From Paraliobacillus zengyii (GTDB lineage: Bacteria; Bacillota; Bacilli; Bacillales; Amphibacillaceae): DNA of 64,000 nucleotides. Shown in pieces: positions 44,387 through 54,979 of the stretch. Every line of letters begins with the position of its first letter. The first letter of the stretch is position 1. A model generated the notes under the pieces. The model ran no database searches. It was given only the letters and a program-made list of their open reading frames with translations, and was not told where the DNA came from. The translations under genes and the position numbers were made by a program. The DNA lies in assembly GCF_003268595.1 (NCBI RefSeq), contig NZ_CP029797.1, positions 1,323,501-1,387,500 on the forward strand, given 5' to 3'.

Positions 44387-46009
44387 ATGGACCTAAAGAA
44401 ATATAAACATTTACTGTTAAATAATATAAAAAAACAAATAATTGCTTGGTTTGAGAGTGATAATGAAGCGAATATACCGAATGAGGAAGTGTATCGTTTT
44501 CTTCATTCGATAAAGGGAACTTCTGGTACGTTAGAATTAGAAGGGTTGTACCAACTTTCATCTGAATTAATTATCGAAGTAAAAGAAGAAGAAGATAGGC
44601 ACTGGCTCGTAACTGAATTAAGGGAATATTTGTATCCTTTAATCCAATTGAGTTATCACTATGAACATTTTGAAGAGGAAGCGGATATCGAGCCAACGAA
44701 TGCCTGGTTAGAAAGAGCGCCGCTCATTCATATTATTGGTGACGATGTTTCGATGCTAATTATTCTAAAGGACGCATTAGAAAAACAAGGTTGGATGGTT
44801 CTAACCAATACAGATCCTGAAAAAGCAACGAATCAATATTTCGACCTTTTACCAGATTGTTTAGTAATTGATCTCGATATGTCGATGAAGAATGGATTTG
44901 AATTATTAGAAGATATTCATGAACATAATAAGAGACAATTTGTACCAAAGGTAATCCTTAGTGTGAATAGTAATAGAGAAGAAAGAATCGCAGCATTTAA
45001 AACAGGTGCAGATGATTTTATGAAAAAGCAAATCGATATAGAAGAATTTATTGTGAGAATTAACCGGCATTTACAGAGGAAACAATTATTTGATCAGTCT
45101 GTTTCAATTGATGAATTAACGCAAGTATATAATAGAAAGCAATTACAGGATGTTTACCAAAGACAAGCAGATCAGTTTGTTGTGAAACAGCAACCATTTA
45201 GCATAGTAATGCTTGATATTGACCATTTTAAACAAGTTAATGATACCTATGGACATTCAGTAGGCGATAAAGTACTGTACGATTTTGCGCAGTTTTTGGT
45301 GAAAAACGTAAAAAAAGCAGATACAGTTTTTCGCTATGGTGGAGAAGAATTTATCATTTTATTCGCTGGCATTTCTTATCAAGAGGTACAAGAGAAAATA
45401 CAAGGAATGATAGATGATTATGCTACAGTAAAACATCGTGCGAACGAATCTTATTTTTCGCTTACTTTTTCAGGAGGTGTATATACTGTGCAAGACCAAG
45501 CAACAGATTTATCAGTTGCGCTAGAACAAGCAGATCAAGCGTTATACAAGGCAAAGGAAAATGGCAGAGCACGGGTTGAAATAGGGAATGATACGCTACA
45601 AGAAGTTTCAAAGAAAAAGATATATGTATCTGTCATTGATGATGATGGCATAATCAGGACGATTCTAACAAAAATACTTAACAATATTAAGCTTGTACGT
45701 GTTGAATTAGATATTGAAGTTTTTGAGAATGGTGCAGCATTCTTTGAGAAGAAGCGACCTGAAGTTAAAGGGAAACATTTCATTATATTAGATGGTGTCA
45801 TGCCTGTCATGGATGGAATAGAGGTTCTTCAAAAATTAAAAAGTCAAAAACATGCTGCAAATTTCAATATTATGATGTTAACCAGTCGAAAAAGTGAAAA
45901 TGATATTGTTCGTGCATTAGCTTTGGGTGCAGATGATTATTTAACAAAGCCGTTTAGTATTAACGAATTGCAAGCGAGAATTCAACGCTTACTTCAAAGG
46001 ATTGAGTAA
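44387..46009 (+). CDS. Hpt-REC-GGDEF-REC diguanylate cyclase
   Basis: 540 residues in four domains. Hpt at 5-100 with phospho-His40 (FLHSIKGTSGTL). Receiver 1 at 112-230 with Asp162, but Ser in place of the usual Pro after it. GGDEF at 236-400 with MLDIDHFKQVNDTYGH and an active GGEEF (318-322); the inhibitory RxxD site is KKAD, so feedback inhibition may be weak. Receiver 2 at 411-540 with Asp469 (FIILDGVMPVMDG) and Lys521. Phosphate can thus enter by the Hpt or either receiver. First gene of the polysaccharide operon, 2 bp from the next. Confidence 0.9.
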   Translation: MDLKKYKHLLLNNIKKQIIAWFESDNEANIPNEEVYRFLHSIKGTSGTLELEGLYQLSSELIIEVKEEEDRHWLVTELREYLYPLIQLSYHYEHFEEEADIEPTNAWLERAPLIHIIGDDVSMLIILKDALEKQGWMVLTNTDPEKATNQYFDLLPDCLVIDLDMSMKNGFELLEDIHEHNKRQFVPKVILSVNSNREERIAAFKTGADDFMKKQIDIEEFIVRINRHLQRKQLFDQSVSIDELTQVYNRKQLQDVYQRQADQFVVKQQPFSIVMLDIDHFKQVNDTYGHSVGDKVLYDFAQFLVKNVKKADTVFRYGGEEFIILFAGISYQEVQEKIQGMIDDYATVKHRANESYFSLTFSGGVYTVQDQATDLSVALEQADQALYKAKENGRARVEIGNDTLQEVSKKKIYVSVIDDDGIIRTILTKILNNIKLVRVELDIEVFENGAAFFEKKRPEVKGKHFIILDGVMPVMDGIEVLQKLKSQKHAANFNIMMLTSRKSENDIVRALALGADDYLTKPFSINELQARIQRLLQRIE

Positions 46010-46011
46010 CT

Positions 46012-47058
46012 ATGCTAAGTGGAGAACTTTTTGCTTTATCGGTATTAACCGTTTTTATTTTCGTGTTATTGACTTTTCTTTTAGGTTATTTACTAATTAG
46101 AAAAGCACGAGAAAATAGAAGTCGTAAGCGAATTAAACAGTATAAAGAAAATTATAAAGCCTCGGTCTATGACTATTTAGTTACGGGTGATTCCTCCCGA
46201 TTACTTCGTCCAAGTGGGAAAGAAAGAAAATTGGCGATAGAGGAACTGTTAAGTGATTTCTCAAATGTATTAGAAGGGGAAGATGAAAAGAAAAATCTCT
46301 CCAACTATGCAACACTTTACTTAACCGAGACATATCGTAGTTATCTAAAAAGCAGACAGTGGAGTAAACGGATGAATACATTGTTTCTTATCGAAGACTT
46401 ATATATGGATGGATTAGCCGAAGATGTCAAGAAAAACATAGTGGATCATCCGAGAGTGACGAAGGAAGAAGTTGTCCAAGCTTTATCTATATTAGCACGT
46501 TTTAAAAATTCAGAACTTTATTATTATATCGATTTAAAAAGCGAACAACTTTTAGAATTTGATCTTCGTACTATTCTTCGCAGGGTAGAAGATGATGAAT
46601 TTAACGTTTTTTTAGATAATTTTAAAAAAGAAGCACCTGCGCTTCAATATGCAGTAGTAGAAAAAATAGGGAACTCGAAAGATATAGAATCTATTTCCTT
46701 TTTAGAGTCGATCTATCAAGAATATAAAGGTGAAATAAAAATACGTGCATTAAAAGCTATTGTAAAGATTGGATATGTAAATGATATAACGGACTATTTA
46801 CCTTTATGTGAATCTAGCTCATGGCAAGAAAGAATGCTTGTTGCCAGGTTGTTGAAAATAGAACAAGATCAACGTTCACAAAACTGCTTAAAAAAGTTAC
46901 TTCATGATGAATCCTGGTGGGTAAGGTCACAAGCAGGGGAGAGTTTAGCTAGTTTTCAAGATGGTTTCGAAATTTTAACAACTATTACACAGGAAAGTCA
47001 GGATGCGTATGCACGTGATATGGCGAATGAATGGTTGAATAAAGGAGTTATCACTTAA
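46012..47058 (+). CDS. Membrane-anchored HEAT-repeat protein
   Basis: 348 residues. One N-terminal membrane helix (about 5-28), a basic segment (KARENRSRKRIKQYKEN), then helical HEAT-like repeats to the C-terminus (VEKIGNSKDIESISFLESIY, KAIVKIGYVNDI, LHDESWWVRSQAGESL). HEAT solenoids are protein scaffolds; between a cyclase gene and a processive synthase gene it is a good candidate for linking the two at the membrane. Its last codon abuts the GT2 start, implying coupling. Confidence 0.8.
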   Translation: MLSGELFALSVLTVFIFVLLTFLLGYLLIRKARENRSRKRIKQYKENYKASVYDYLVTGDSSRLLRPSGKERKLAIEELLSDFSNVLEGEDEKKNLSNYATLYLTETYRSYLKSRQWSKRMNTLFLIEDLYMDGLAEDVKKNIVDHPRVTKEEVVQALSILARFKNSELYYYIDLKSEQLLEFDLRTILRRVEDDEFNVFLDNFKKEAPALQYAVVEKIGNSKDIESISFLESIYQEYKGEIKIRALKAIVKIGYVNDITDYLPLCESSSWQERMLVARLLKIEQDQRSQNCLKKLLHDESWWVRSQAGESLASFQDGFEILTTITQESQDAYARDMANEWLNKGVIT

Positions 47059-48462
47059 ATGGATTTGCAAACAATTATCCAACTCTATGCGTGGGGAATT
47101 GCAATTTATATGATTATTGTAATTACCTTTTATACGGTTATTCTTTTTTTCTCAACGCTTCAAGTGAGAAAACAATATCGCCTAAATCGAACGGAGCCAT
47201 ATGAAAACTATCTAGATGAGAGTTTTACAAGACCTATTTCTGTTATAGTGCCTGCATATAATGAAGAAGCTGGTGTTGTCCAAAGTGTCCGATCATTGTT
47301 GACGATAAATTATCCCGAATTTGAAATTATTGTTGTAAATGATGGTTCAAAAGATCAGACATTAACGATTATGCTTGAGAAATATGAAATGGTTAAAATC
47401 GATAAAGTAGTTAGAAAACAACTTCAAACAGAAGAGGTACAGGCTATTTATCAATCTAAAATCCTTCCAAATTTATATATGATAGATAAGAAAAATGGAG
47501 GAAAAGCAGATGCATTAAATGCAGGGTTAAATGTATCGCATTATCCTTATTTTTGTTCGATAGATGGTGATTCAGTCTTAGAAAGTGATGCTTTTTTGAA
47601 AGTAATGAAGCCCATTATAGATTCAGGAGAGGATGTAATTGCATCTGGCGGTAGTGTACGAATTGCAAATGGGTGTGATATCCGAAATGGTAGTTTAGTT
47701 AAAATCGGTCTTTCCAATGCGCCAATTGTTGTCATGCAAGTAATTGAGTATTTGCGTGCTTTTTTAATGGGAAGAATTGGTTTAAGTCGCCATAATTTGT
47801 TGTTAATTATCTCTGGAGCATTTGGTGTTTTCTCAAAGCACTGGGTTTTAGAGGCGGGTGGTTATAAGCGCAATACGGTTGGAGAAGATATGGAGTTAGT
47901 AGTACGCCTGCATTGTTTGATTAAAGAAAAAGGTTTAAAAAAGAAAATAGTTTATGTTCCTGATCCAGTTTGTTGGACAGAAGTGCCAGAAAGTTTTGGT
48001 GTATTACGAAGTCAAAGAAGACGCTGGCATAAAGGACTTTTTGAAAGTTTATGGAGTCATCGCAAAGTTACTTTCAATCCTAAGTATGGGGCAATTGGGT
48101 TTGTCTCGTTTCCATATTTTTGGATCGTAGAGTTTTTTGGGCCAATTGTCGAACTCTCGGGTTATCTGTTCATTCTATTCACTCTCTTTAGTGGTGGCGT
48201 GTATATTGAATTCGCTATTTTATTATTTTTATTATCTGCACTTTATGGTTCTGTTTTTTCAATGGCATCTGTTTTATTAGAAGAATGGAGTCTGCGTAAA
48301 TATCCAAAAGTATCAGATATCGTTAAGTTATTTTTATTTGCTCTAACAGAAACGCTTTGGTATCGCCCACTTACGGTTCTTTGGAGATGTGAAGGGATAT
48401 GGCAAATTATCCGCCGTGACCATAGTTGGGGCGAAATGAAAAGAAAAGGTGTATCGAAATGA
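47059..48462 (+). CDS. Processive family-2 glycosyltransferase (polysaccharide synthase)
   Basis: 467 residues. One N-terminal membrane helix (about 10-33), a catalytic domain (55-340), and about four C-terminal helices. All processive GT2 motifs are visible: VVNDGSKD, SIDGDS (DxD), GEDMELVVRL (general base) and QRRRWHKG (Q-x-x-R-W). This resembles BcsA/IcaA-type synthases, which extrude a polymer as they build it. No PilZ domain is fused, so c-di-GMP control must come through a partner. ATGA overlap with the next gene. Confidence 0.9.
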   Translation: MDLQTIIQLYAWGIAIYMIIVITFYTVILFFSTLQVRKQYRLNRTEPYENYLDESFTRPISVIVPAYNEEAGVVQSVRSLLTINYPEFEIIVVNDGSKDQTLTIMLEKYEMVKIDKVVRKQLQTEEVQAIYQSKILPNLYMIDKKNGGKADALNAGLNVSHYPYFCSIDGDSVLESDAFLKVMKPIIDSGEDVIASGGSVRIANGCDIRNGSLVKIGLSNAPIVVMQVIEYLRAFLMGRIGLSRHNLLLIISGAFGVFSKHWVLEAGGYKRNTVGEDMELVVRLHCLIKEKGLKKKIVYVPDPVCWTEVPESFGVLRSQRRRWHKGLFESLWSHRKVTFNPKYGAIGFVSFPYFWIVEFFGPIVELSGYLFILFTLFSGGVYIEFAILLFLLSALYGSVFSMASVLLEEWSLRKYPKVSDIVKLFLFALTETLWYRPLTVLWRCEGIWQIIRRDHSWGEMKRKGVSK

Positions 48463-51400
48463 AAAAGCTATCAATTAAAGGTCCACGTCTATTTATTCTC
48501 TATATTGTATTGTTACTTATTGTACTTACTAGTCCATTTTGGCTTTGGCAGCTAAAGCCCGCAGAAGAGCTTGATATATTAATTGTCGATAAAACCGTTC
48601 CGAATTTATCCTATCAGGAGCATCAAGGTCTTACTTGGATTTTAAATAACAATAAATATCAGAAAACAGATGGAACTGACTATGTAATGGGACAAGATTA
48701 TGTAGGGTTTCACCCAACAAGTAATCAAGAATATACGATTAGTAATTTACCTGAAGAACTTGATGGATATCCATTGATTTATTTAACTGATCTGTATGGG
48801 GTTTATGAAGATGAATTCTATGGTGCAAATGAAACTGGTGATCAATCAGAATTAATCTATGGTGGCTTACAAGATGAGGAAGTAGACAGATTAGAAGAGA
48901 CGTTGTATGACAATGGCAATACACTTATTGCAGAATTTAATACATTTGCAAGCCCGACAGAACCTGCTATTCAAGATAGAATGTATAATCTATTAAATAT
49001 TAAATGGAGTGGCTGGATGGGGCGGTATTTCTCTGATCTAACGAATACGGAAGTGCCAAACTGGGTAAAAGAAAACTTAGCGAATCAAGGACAAGAGTGG
49101 GACTATCAAGGTTCTGGGTTTGTCTTTATTAATAGCGAGGATTTTGTCCATGTGGTCTCAGAAGATGGGCTCACGGCAGAAGGTATCCAACTTGAATCAA
49201 CAGAAAACGGTGAAGCCTTTTTTGGCAAGGAAATTCGTACAAGTTATGGCTATTGGTTTGACGTGATCGCTGCAAATGATGAGGAGGAAGTTTTAGCTAC
49301 CTATTCACTTCCTGTAAAGGAGAACGAACAGGCTACGCTTGAATCTTTTGGTATTCCAACGCAGTTTCCAGCAATTGTGCAGCAACAAAATGCTAGCTTT
49401 ACGACGTATTATTTTGCAGGAGATTATGCAGATCAAGCAGAAGTCCCTGGAATATATCAAACTGAAGGATTAGGCTTTCTACGTAAGCTCCAAGGTAATC
49501 AAGACTTTTATTGGGATGCTTATGTACCATTAATGAAATCGGTTCTGAATCAGGTAGACGAAAAAACAGTCGAACAAGAACCAGTTAGTATTGTCGAGAA
49601 TAATGGTATACAAACAAATGCGCAAACAGGTTCTTCCTATATTCAACTATACAAGGATGGCGAATGGGAAGATTTTTTAATTAAAGGTGTAAATATGGGC
49701 ATCACAAAAGCGGGGTCTTTTCCTGGTGAAACAGCTATTACGAAAGAGGAATACTTTAGCTGGTTTCAACAAATAGGCGATATGAATGCCAATTCCATTC
49801 GAGTTTATACAATTCATCCACCAGGATTTTATGAAGCGTTATATGCGTATAACCAACGTGCAGAGAACCCATTATACGTATTTCACGGTCTGTGGGTGAA
49901 TGAAGAAGATATGTTGAGCGCCCAGGATGCTTTTTCACCTGAAATAGTCGAAGATGTGGAAGCAGAAATAGAGCGAGTAGTTGATGTCATTCATGGTAAT
50001 GCGGACTTACCAGAACGCCCAGGACATGCCTCTGGTAGCTATACAAAGGATGTTTCTCCCTATATATTAGGGATTATTTTTGGAACAGAGTGGGACCCAT
50101 ATGTTGTGCAAAGTACAAATGATAAATGGGAAGGGATGTCGCAGTTAGCTGGCGAATTTGTGGAAACAACAGTTGCTTCTCCATTTGAGATCTGGCTTGC
50201 TCAAATGATGGAATATACGGCTGCATATGAAACAGAGCAATATGATTGGCAACATGCGCTTAGTTTTACCAATTGGGTTACAACTGATTTACTGGATCAT
50301 CCAGTTGAACCATTAGAACAAGAAGATCTCGTTTCGATTAATCCGAATCATATAAGTACAACGGATCAGTTCACAAGTGGTATGTTTGCTTCTTATCACG
50401 TTTATCCGTACTATCCTGATTTTTTAAACCTAGATCCTGACTACACCAATTACTTGGATCAGACGGGTGAAAAGAATAACTATGCGGGCTACTTAAATGA
50501 GTTAAGACAAGCACATCAAATGCCTGTTCTTGTAGCAGAGTTTGGTGTACCTGCTTCACGTGGTCTAACCCATCGAAATGTGCACGGTATGGATCAAGGA
50601 TTTCTATCAGAAGTAGAGCAGGGCAATAGTAATCAAAAACTATTTGAGTCAATTGTACAGGAAGATTATGCAGGGGGTCTGGTATTTTCTTGGCAGGATG
50701 AGTGGTTCAAGCGAACATGGAACACGATGGATTATGATAATCCAGACAGAAGGCCTTACTGGAATGACGCCCAAACAAATGAACAACATTTTGGTTTGCT
50801 GAGCTACGATGCAGGTACGTTAGATACGGCTATTTATGCTGATGGGAATACCGGAGACTGGGAGCGAAAAGGGATAGATCCAGTCTATCAAGCTTCTGAT
50901 TCAGAATCATTCTTAAATCAATTATACGTAGACGCAGATGAAGAAAATCTCAACATTCGCATCGATTTAGAAAGACCAATTGATTGGGACAAGGATGATC
51001 TCTATCTTGCATTTGATACGATTGAAGCGCAAGGACAAACTGATTTAGCTCTAGGTAACGACCAACAAGTCTCGTTTGATTTTGCTACAGATTTTAAATT
51101 GGAGTTACCAAATCCAGAAGAAGCGCGGCTAGTTGTCGATAGTTATTATGATGTATTTTACTATCAATATGGCGAAGATTTAGAAATGATTGAAGCAAAT
51201 GAATATGCCAAGCAAAAAGATAATGGTGTCTTTCATCCGATTCGTTTAGCTTTAAACAAGGAGTTAATCGTTCCTACGAAGGATGTTACATTACCGTTTG
51301 AATCTTATGAGACAGGAAAACTTCTTTTCGGAAATGGCAACCCAACTAGTGAAGATTATTATTCTTTAACCGATATAAGCATTAGTGCAGATAAAATGAT

Positions 51401-51677
51401 GCTAGAAATACAGATTCCATGGCTATTATTAAATGTAAAAGATCCAAGTTTAAAAGAGGTAATTGGTGATATATATAACGGTGGTTTAGCAAGTAGCAAT
51501 TTCATTGATGGAATAACAATTGGAATGGTTGCATTGGAGAATGAAGAAGTAATCCAGCAAGCTGAAGCGTATTATGAATGGGACACTTGGAATCAACCCA
51601 CCTATCATGAGCGTTTAAAACCGTCCTATTATATCATGCAGGAGCTATATCAAACTATTCAATTGGTGGAGGAATAA
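48459..51677 (+). CDS. Membrane-anchored glycosidase-like protein of the polysaccharide operon
   Basis: About 1072 residues from ATG 48459. One N-terminal membrane helix (about 10-28), then an extracytoplasmic region. The central part (about 400-770) looks like a clan GH-A TIM barrel: GVNMGITKAG near its start, Glu544 in FGTEWDP as candidate acid/base and Glu694 in VAEFGVPAS as candidate nucleophile, 150 residues apart. The C-terminal about 280 residues are beta-rich, of unknown family. A hydrolase next to a synthase (as BcsZ beside BcsA) trims or releases polymer. The exact family is unknown to me. Confidence 0.72.
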   Translation: MKKLSIKGPRLFILYIVLLLIVLTSPFWLWQLKPAEELDILIVDKTVPNLSYQEHQGLTWILNNNKYQKTDGTDYVMGQDYVGFHPTSNQEYTISNLPEELDGYPLIYLTDLYGVYEDEFYGANETGDQSELIYGGLQDEEVDRLEETLYDNGNTLIAEFNTFASPTEPAIQDRMYNLLNIKWSGWMGRYFSDLTNTEVPNWVKENLANQGQEWDYQGSGFVFINSEDFVHVVSEDGLTAEGIQLESTENGEAFFGKEIRTSYGYWFDVIAANDEEEVLATYSLPVKENEQATLESFGIPTQFPAIVQQQNASFTTYYFAGDYADQAEVPGIYQTEGLGFLRKLQGNQDFYWDAYVPLMKSVLNQVDEKTVEQEPVSIVENNGIQTNAQTGSSYIQLYKDGEWEDFLIKGVNMGITKAGSFPGETAITKEEYFSWFQQIGDMNANSIRVYTIHPPGFYEALYAYNQRAENPLYVFHGLWVNEEDMLSAQDAFSPEIVEDVEAEIERVVDVIHGNADLPERPGHASGSYTKDVSPYILGIIFGTEWDPYVVQSTNDKWEGMSQLAGEFVETTVASPFEIWLAQMMEYTAAYETEQYDWQHALSFTNWVTTDLLDHPVEPLEQEDLVSINPNHISTTDQFTSGMFASYHVYPYYPDFLNLDPDYTNYLDQTGEKNNYAGYLNELRQAHQMPVLVAEFGVPASRGLTHRNVHGMDQGFLSEVEQGNSNQKLFESIVQEDYAGGLVFSWQDEWFKRTWNTMDYDNPDRRPYWNDAQTNEQHFGLLSYDAGTLDTAIYADGNTGDWERKGIDPVYQASDSESFLNQLYVDADEENLNIRIDLERPIDWDKDDLYLAFDTIEAQGQTDLALGNDQQVSFDFATDFKLELPNPEEARLVVDSYYDVFYYQYGEDLEMIEANEYAKQKDNGVFHPIRLALNKELIVPTKDVTLPFESYETGKLLFGNGNPTSEDYYSLTDISISADKMMLEIQIPWLLLNVKDPSLKEVIGDIYNGGLASSNFIDGITIGMVALENEEVIQQAEAYYEWDTWNQPTYHERLKPSYYIMQELYQTIQLVEE

Positions 51678-51679
51678 AT

Positions 51680-52048
51680 GTGAAAAAGATTTTATTAGCA
51701 GAGGATGAAGAAGTCCTTCGTATGTTGATTGTTGATACGATTGAAGATGGTGACTTTGAAATAGATGAAGCGGCCGATGGCAAAGAAGCATTAACGAAAA
51801 TTGCTGAAAATGATTATGACCTACTTATATTGGATTATATGATGCCACAAGTTACGGGAGTGGAAGTAATAGAAGAAGTACGAAAGAATCCATTAAAAAA
51901 TAGTGTTAAAATCCTGATGTTATCAGCAAAAAATCAGCAATATGAACAAGAGAAAGTATTAGCAGTTGGAGCTGATTACTTTATGGCTAAACCGTTCAGT
52001 CCATTAGCCTTATTAGATAAAGTAGAGGAAATTTTAAATGAAAATTAA
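51680..52048 (+). CDS. Stand-alone response-regulator receiver protein
   Basis: 122 residues, one receiver domain: EDEE acidic pocket, LLILDYMMP phospho-Asp (about 53), MAKPFSP switch Lys. There is no output domain. GTG start behind GGTGGAGGA. It overlaps the hybrid-kinase gene by 11 bp. A CheY/Spo0F-like shuttle between the kinase's phosphate and the Hpt domain of the cyclase is the natural role. Confidence 0.88.
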   Translation: MKKILLAEDEEVLRMLIVDTIEDGDFEIDEAADGKEALTKIAENDYDLLILDYMMPQVTGVEVIEEVRKNPLKNSVKILMLSAKNQQYEQEKVLAVGADYFMAKPFSPLALLDKVEEILNEN

Positions 52049-54914
52049 AGGTTATTTAGACCAAAGTTTATCCTTGCAATTTGTTGGTTTAATGGCTCGC
52101 TTTCTCCTCTTTATCATAATTGGAGCGGTTATTATTACGATTGGTTATATCCAGTTAAATGCATATCACGCAGCCCAAGATGAAACACTCGAGCGAAAAG
52201 AAACGATTATCCAACGAATTGATACGAGTTTTAATCAAGCATTTTTCGATTTTAGAGGCTATTTTGCCTATAATAATGAGGTATTAAAAGATAGTGGATA
52301 TGCACAGGAAGATAAATTACGTTCCTTTATAGCAGATTTTCAAGAAGTAGCGGTAACAAATGAAGACTTTATTTTTATTGAAAATGTTAGAGAGTTTTTG
52401 TCGTACTATTATACTGATTTAATCCCTGTTATGATTGCTGATTATGAACAAGGAAATGTCGACGAGATTCAAACTATTGCGAATGATGGCGTGACAAATA
52501 AGCTAGAAATTTTTCAGGAAGAAGTACGTAGCTATCGGTTGAAAGTCGATGGTCAAATTGAATCGAATTATAAATTACATGCTGAGCGTAATGGGTATGT
52601 GTTGCTGGTGGTCGGACTTTATTTAGCAGGCATTATTTTTCTGTTATTCAGGATGACACGGACAATGTTTATCAATATTGGTAGACCGATAAGTGAATTT
52701 GCAGGAGTGGCTAATGAAATTGCTACTGGTAAAGATGCCGATATGAATTTTATGAGTGATCGAAAAGATGAACTGGGTCAATTGTCAGATGCCTTTAAGA
52801 AGATGGTTAAAACTTTACAAAGTAAGGAACAGGATCTTCTGGGCCAAAATGAAGAATTGATCGCACAGCAAGATGAATTAGAAGTGCAAAAAGAAGAGTT
52901 AGAAAATGTACTTATTCATTTACAACAAAGTGAAAATAACTTGAAGCTTCGAAATGAATTTGTCAAAGGAATTTCAAATTCATTAAATAAACAAACAGTA
53001 TTACAAGAAATAATCGTGAATATGTGTAAAGTAACAGAAGCAGATCAAGGTATTATTTCATTTTTAGAAGAAAAAGATTTTGCTTCCTATGGCGTATCAA
53101 AAGCTGGAGAAGTGCAATTTCTTGCTAATCTAGATAATGGTTTACATGAAAGATTAATGCAGTCCAAAAATAGTTTTACCGTTACACGTGAATTAGAACA
53201 AGATGAGAAAGGTCTTCATGAAGGAAAAAGTTATGCTTATGATTTATATTTCCCTGTAATAGATGTGGAAAATGAAGTCGGAGCAGTACTTGTTTTAAGT
53301 CGTTATGGAACACCTTTTCCTACGGATAAAATTGAAGAGTACGAAGGGTTTACTAAACAGATTTCAATTTCGTTGGAAAATATACAAATGTACGATAAAA
53401 CAGAAGGTGATCGCAAACGCAATCAAGCTATTTTAAATACTGTATTAGAAGGCATTCAATTGGTAGACTTAAACGGGCAAACAGTTCAAGTAAACCAAAA
53501 ATTACGCTCGGTCTTTAGTTGTCAAGATTGGAATGCAGAAATTATCGGTCTGTCAGCTGCTGAATGGACAAATGAAATGGTAGCACACGTAGAAGATAAA
53601 GAAGCATTTAAGGCATTTTTCTCAAGAGCGATAGAAGCTGAAGAAATGGATGACTTCTTCCAGTATACGTTACAAAACAAAAACGAAATTTATAAAGTAT
53701 ATGCAACTAGTTTATTTGATGAAGAAGAGAAAATTGGTACTGTTTTTGTGCACCGAGATATTACAAAAGAAGCAGAAATTGATCAAATGAAGTCGGAATT
53801 TGTTAGCACGGTGAGTCATGAGTTACGAACACCATTAGCTAGCATTTATGGCTATACAGAGTTAATGCTGAATCGTACATTAAAGCCAGAAAAACAGAAG
53901 AAATACCTGACAACCATTTATCAAGAAACAACACGTTTAACTTCTTTAATAAATGACTTTCTTGATGTGCAGCGTATGGAAGCAGGAAAACAGAGCTACG
54001 CAAAAAAATATGTTGATCTAGTAAAAATAATTGATAAAGTAGTCGATACGCAACAGATAAACGCGTCACTTCATCACTTTAACGTAATAATTGATTCTGA
54101 CCATACCATGGTGCTTGGTGATCAAGATAAGCTGGAACAAGTATTTACCAATCTTATCAGCAATGCCATCAAGTACAGTCCAGATGGTGGAGAAATAGCT
54201 ATTCAGTTATATCAAGACGGAAACTATCTTAAAACTGCAATTAAAGATGAAGGCTTAGGAATTCCTAAGGATGCATTGGCTAACCTATTCGCTAAATTTT
54301 ATCGTGTTGATAATTCTGATCGCAAGACAATAGGTGGAACAGGACTTGGCCTTTCAATTGTGAAGGAGATTAGCCATGCACATGATGGGGATGTAGCTGT
54401 TTCTTCTGAGTACGGTAAAGGTAGTACATTCACGCTATCCTTACCATTAGTTGAGTCGATAGCTACTACAGAGACTTCTCCTGAAAATGAAGTAGTAGAA
54501 AATGCCTTTACTGTTTTTGTGGTGGAAGATGATTATAGTCTTGCTACTTTGATTGAACAGGAATTGATGGAAAATAAATTCTCTGTTTACCACTATACTA
54601 AGGCACTAGATGCTATCAATCAATTGAGTCATCATATGCCAGATGCAATTGTACTTGATTTAAATCTTGAAAAAGGTGAAATGGATGGTTGGGAGTTTAT
54701 GGGTGAACTGAAGAAAATGGATGCTAAATATAGTGATATTCCGATTATTATATCTTCTGCCCTTGAAGAAAAGGATAAAAGCTTTGCACTCGGAGCTATT
54801 GATTATCTAGTAAAACCTTATAAAGCAAGTGATTTATCTAGAACAATTCTACAAATTTTATTGATGAAAGAAAAACGTGGTCAAATTTTTATCCCAGATG
54901 CGGATAAGAAATAG
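52038..54914 (+). CDS. Hybrid sensor histidine kinase
   Basis: 958 residues. TM1 (about 18-40), an extracytoplasmic helical domain (about 41-188), TM2 (about 190-208), HAMP (210-265), coiled coil, GAF-like domain (about 310-450), PAS (about 465-580), HisKA with His594 (VSHELRTPLASIYGY), HATPase (NAIKYSP, GTGLGLSIVKE), and a C-terminal receiver (about 832-950) with Asp874. With the receiver protein and the Hpt-bearing cyclase it completes a His-Asp-His-Asp relay. Last gene of the operon; a strong terminator follows. Confidence 0.9.
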   Translation: MKIKGYLDQSLSLQFVGLMARFLLFIIIGAVIITIGYIQLNAYHAAQDETLERKETIIQRIDTSFNQAFFDFRGYFAYNNEVLKDSGYAQEDKLRSFIADFQEVAVTNEDFIFIENVREFLSYYYTDLIPVMIADYEQGNVDEIQTIANDGVTNKLEIFQEEVRSYRLKVDGQIESNYKLHAERNGYVLLVVGLYLAGIIFLLFRMTRTMFINIGRPISEFAGVANEIATGKDADMNFMSDRKDELGQLSDAFKKMVKTLQSKEQDLLGQNEELIAQQDELEVQKEELENVLIHLQQSENNLKLRNEFVKGISNSLNKQTVLQEIIVNMCKVTEADQGIISFLEEKDFASYGVSKAGEVQFLANLDNGLHERLMQSKNSFTVTRELEQDEKGLHEGKSYAYDLYFPVIDVENEVGAVLVLSRYGTPFPTDKIEEYEGFTKQISISLENIQMYDKTEGDRKRNQAILNTVLEGIQLVDLNGQTVQVNQKLRSVFSCQDWNAEIIGLSAAEWTNEMVAHVEDKEAFKAFFSRAIEAEEMDDFFQYTLQNKNEIYKVYATSLFDEEEKIGTVFVHRDITKEAEIDQMKSEFVSTVSHELRTPLASIYGYTELMLNRTLKPEKQKKYLTTIYQETTRLTSLINDFLDVQRMEAGKQSYAKKYVDLVKIIDKVVDTQQINASLHHFNVIIDSDHTMVLGDQDKLEQVFTNLISNAIKYSPDGGEIAIQLYQDGNYLKTAIKDEGLGIPKDALANLFAKFYRVDNSDRKTIGGTGLGLSIVKEISHAHDGDVAVSSEYGKGSTFTLSLPLVESIATTETSPENEVVENAFTVFVVEDDYSLATLIEQELMENKFSVYHYTKALDAINQLSHHMPDAIVLDLNLEKGEMDGWEFMGELKKMDAKYSDIPIIISSALEEKDKSFALGAIDYLVKPYKASDLSRTILQILLMKEKRGQIFIPDADKK

Positions 54915-54979
54915 ATCCTTTAGTAAAGATGGTTGATGATTTATACAAACATTAATCTTTTAGAAAAAAGTATAAAAAG

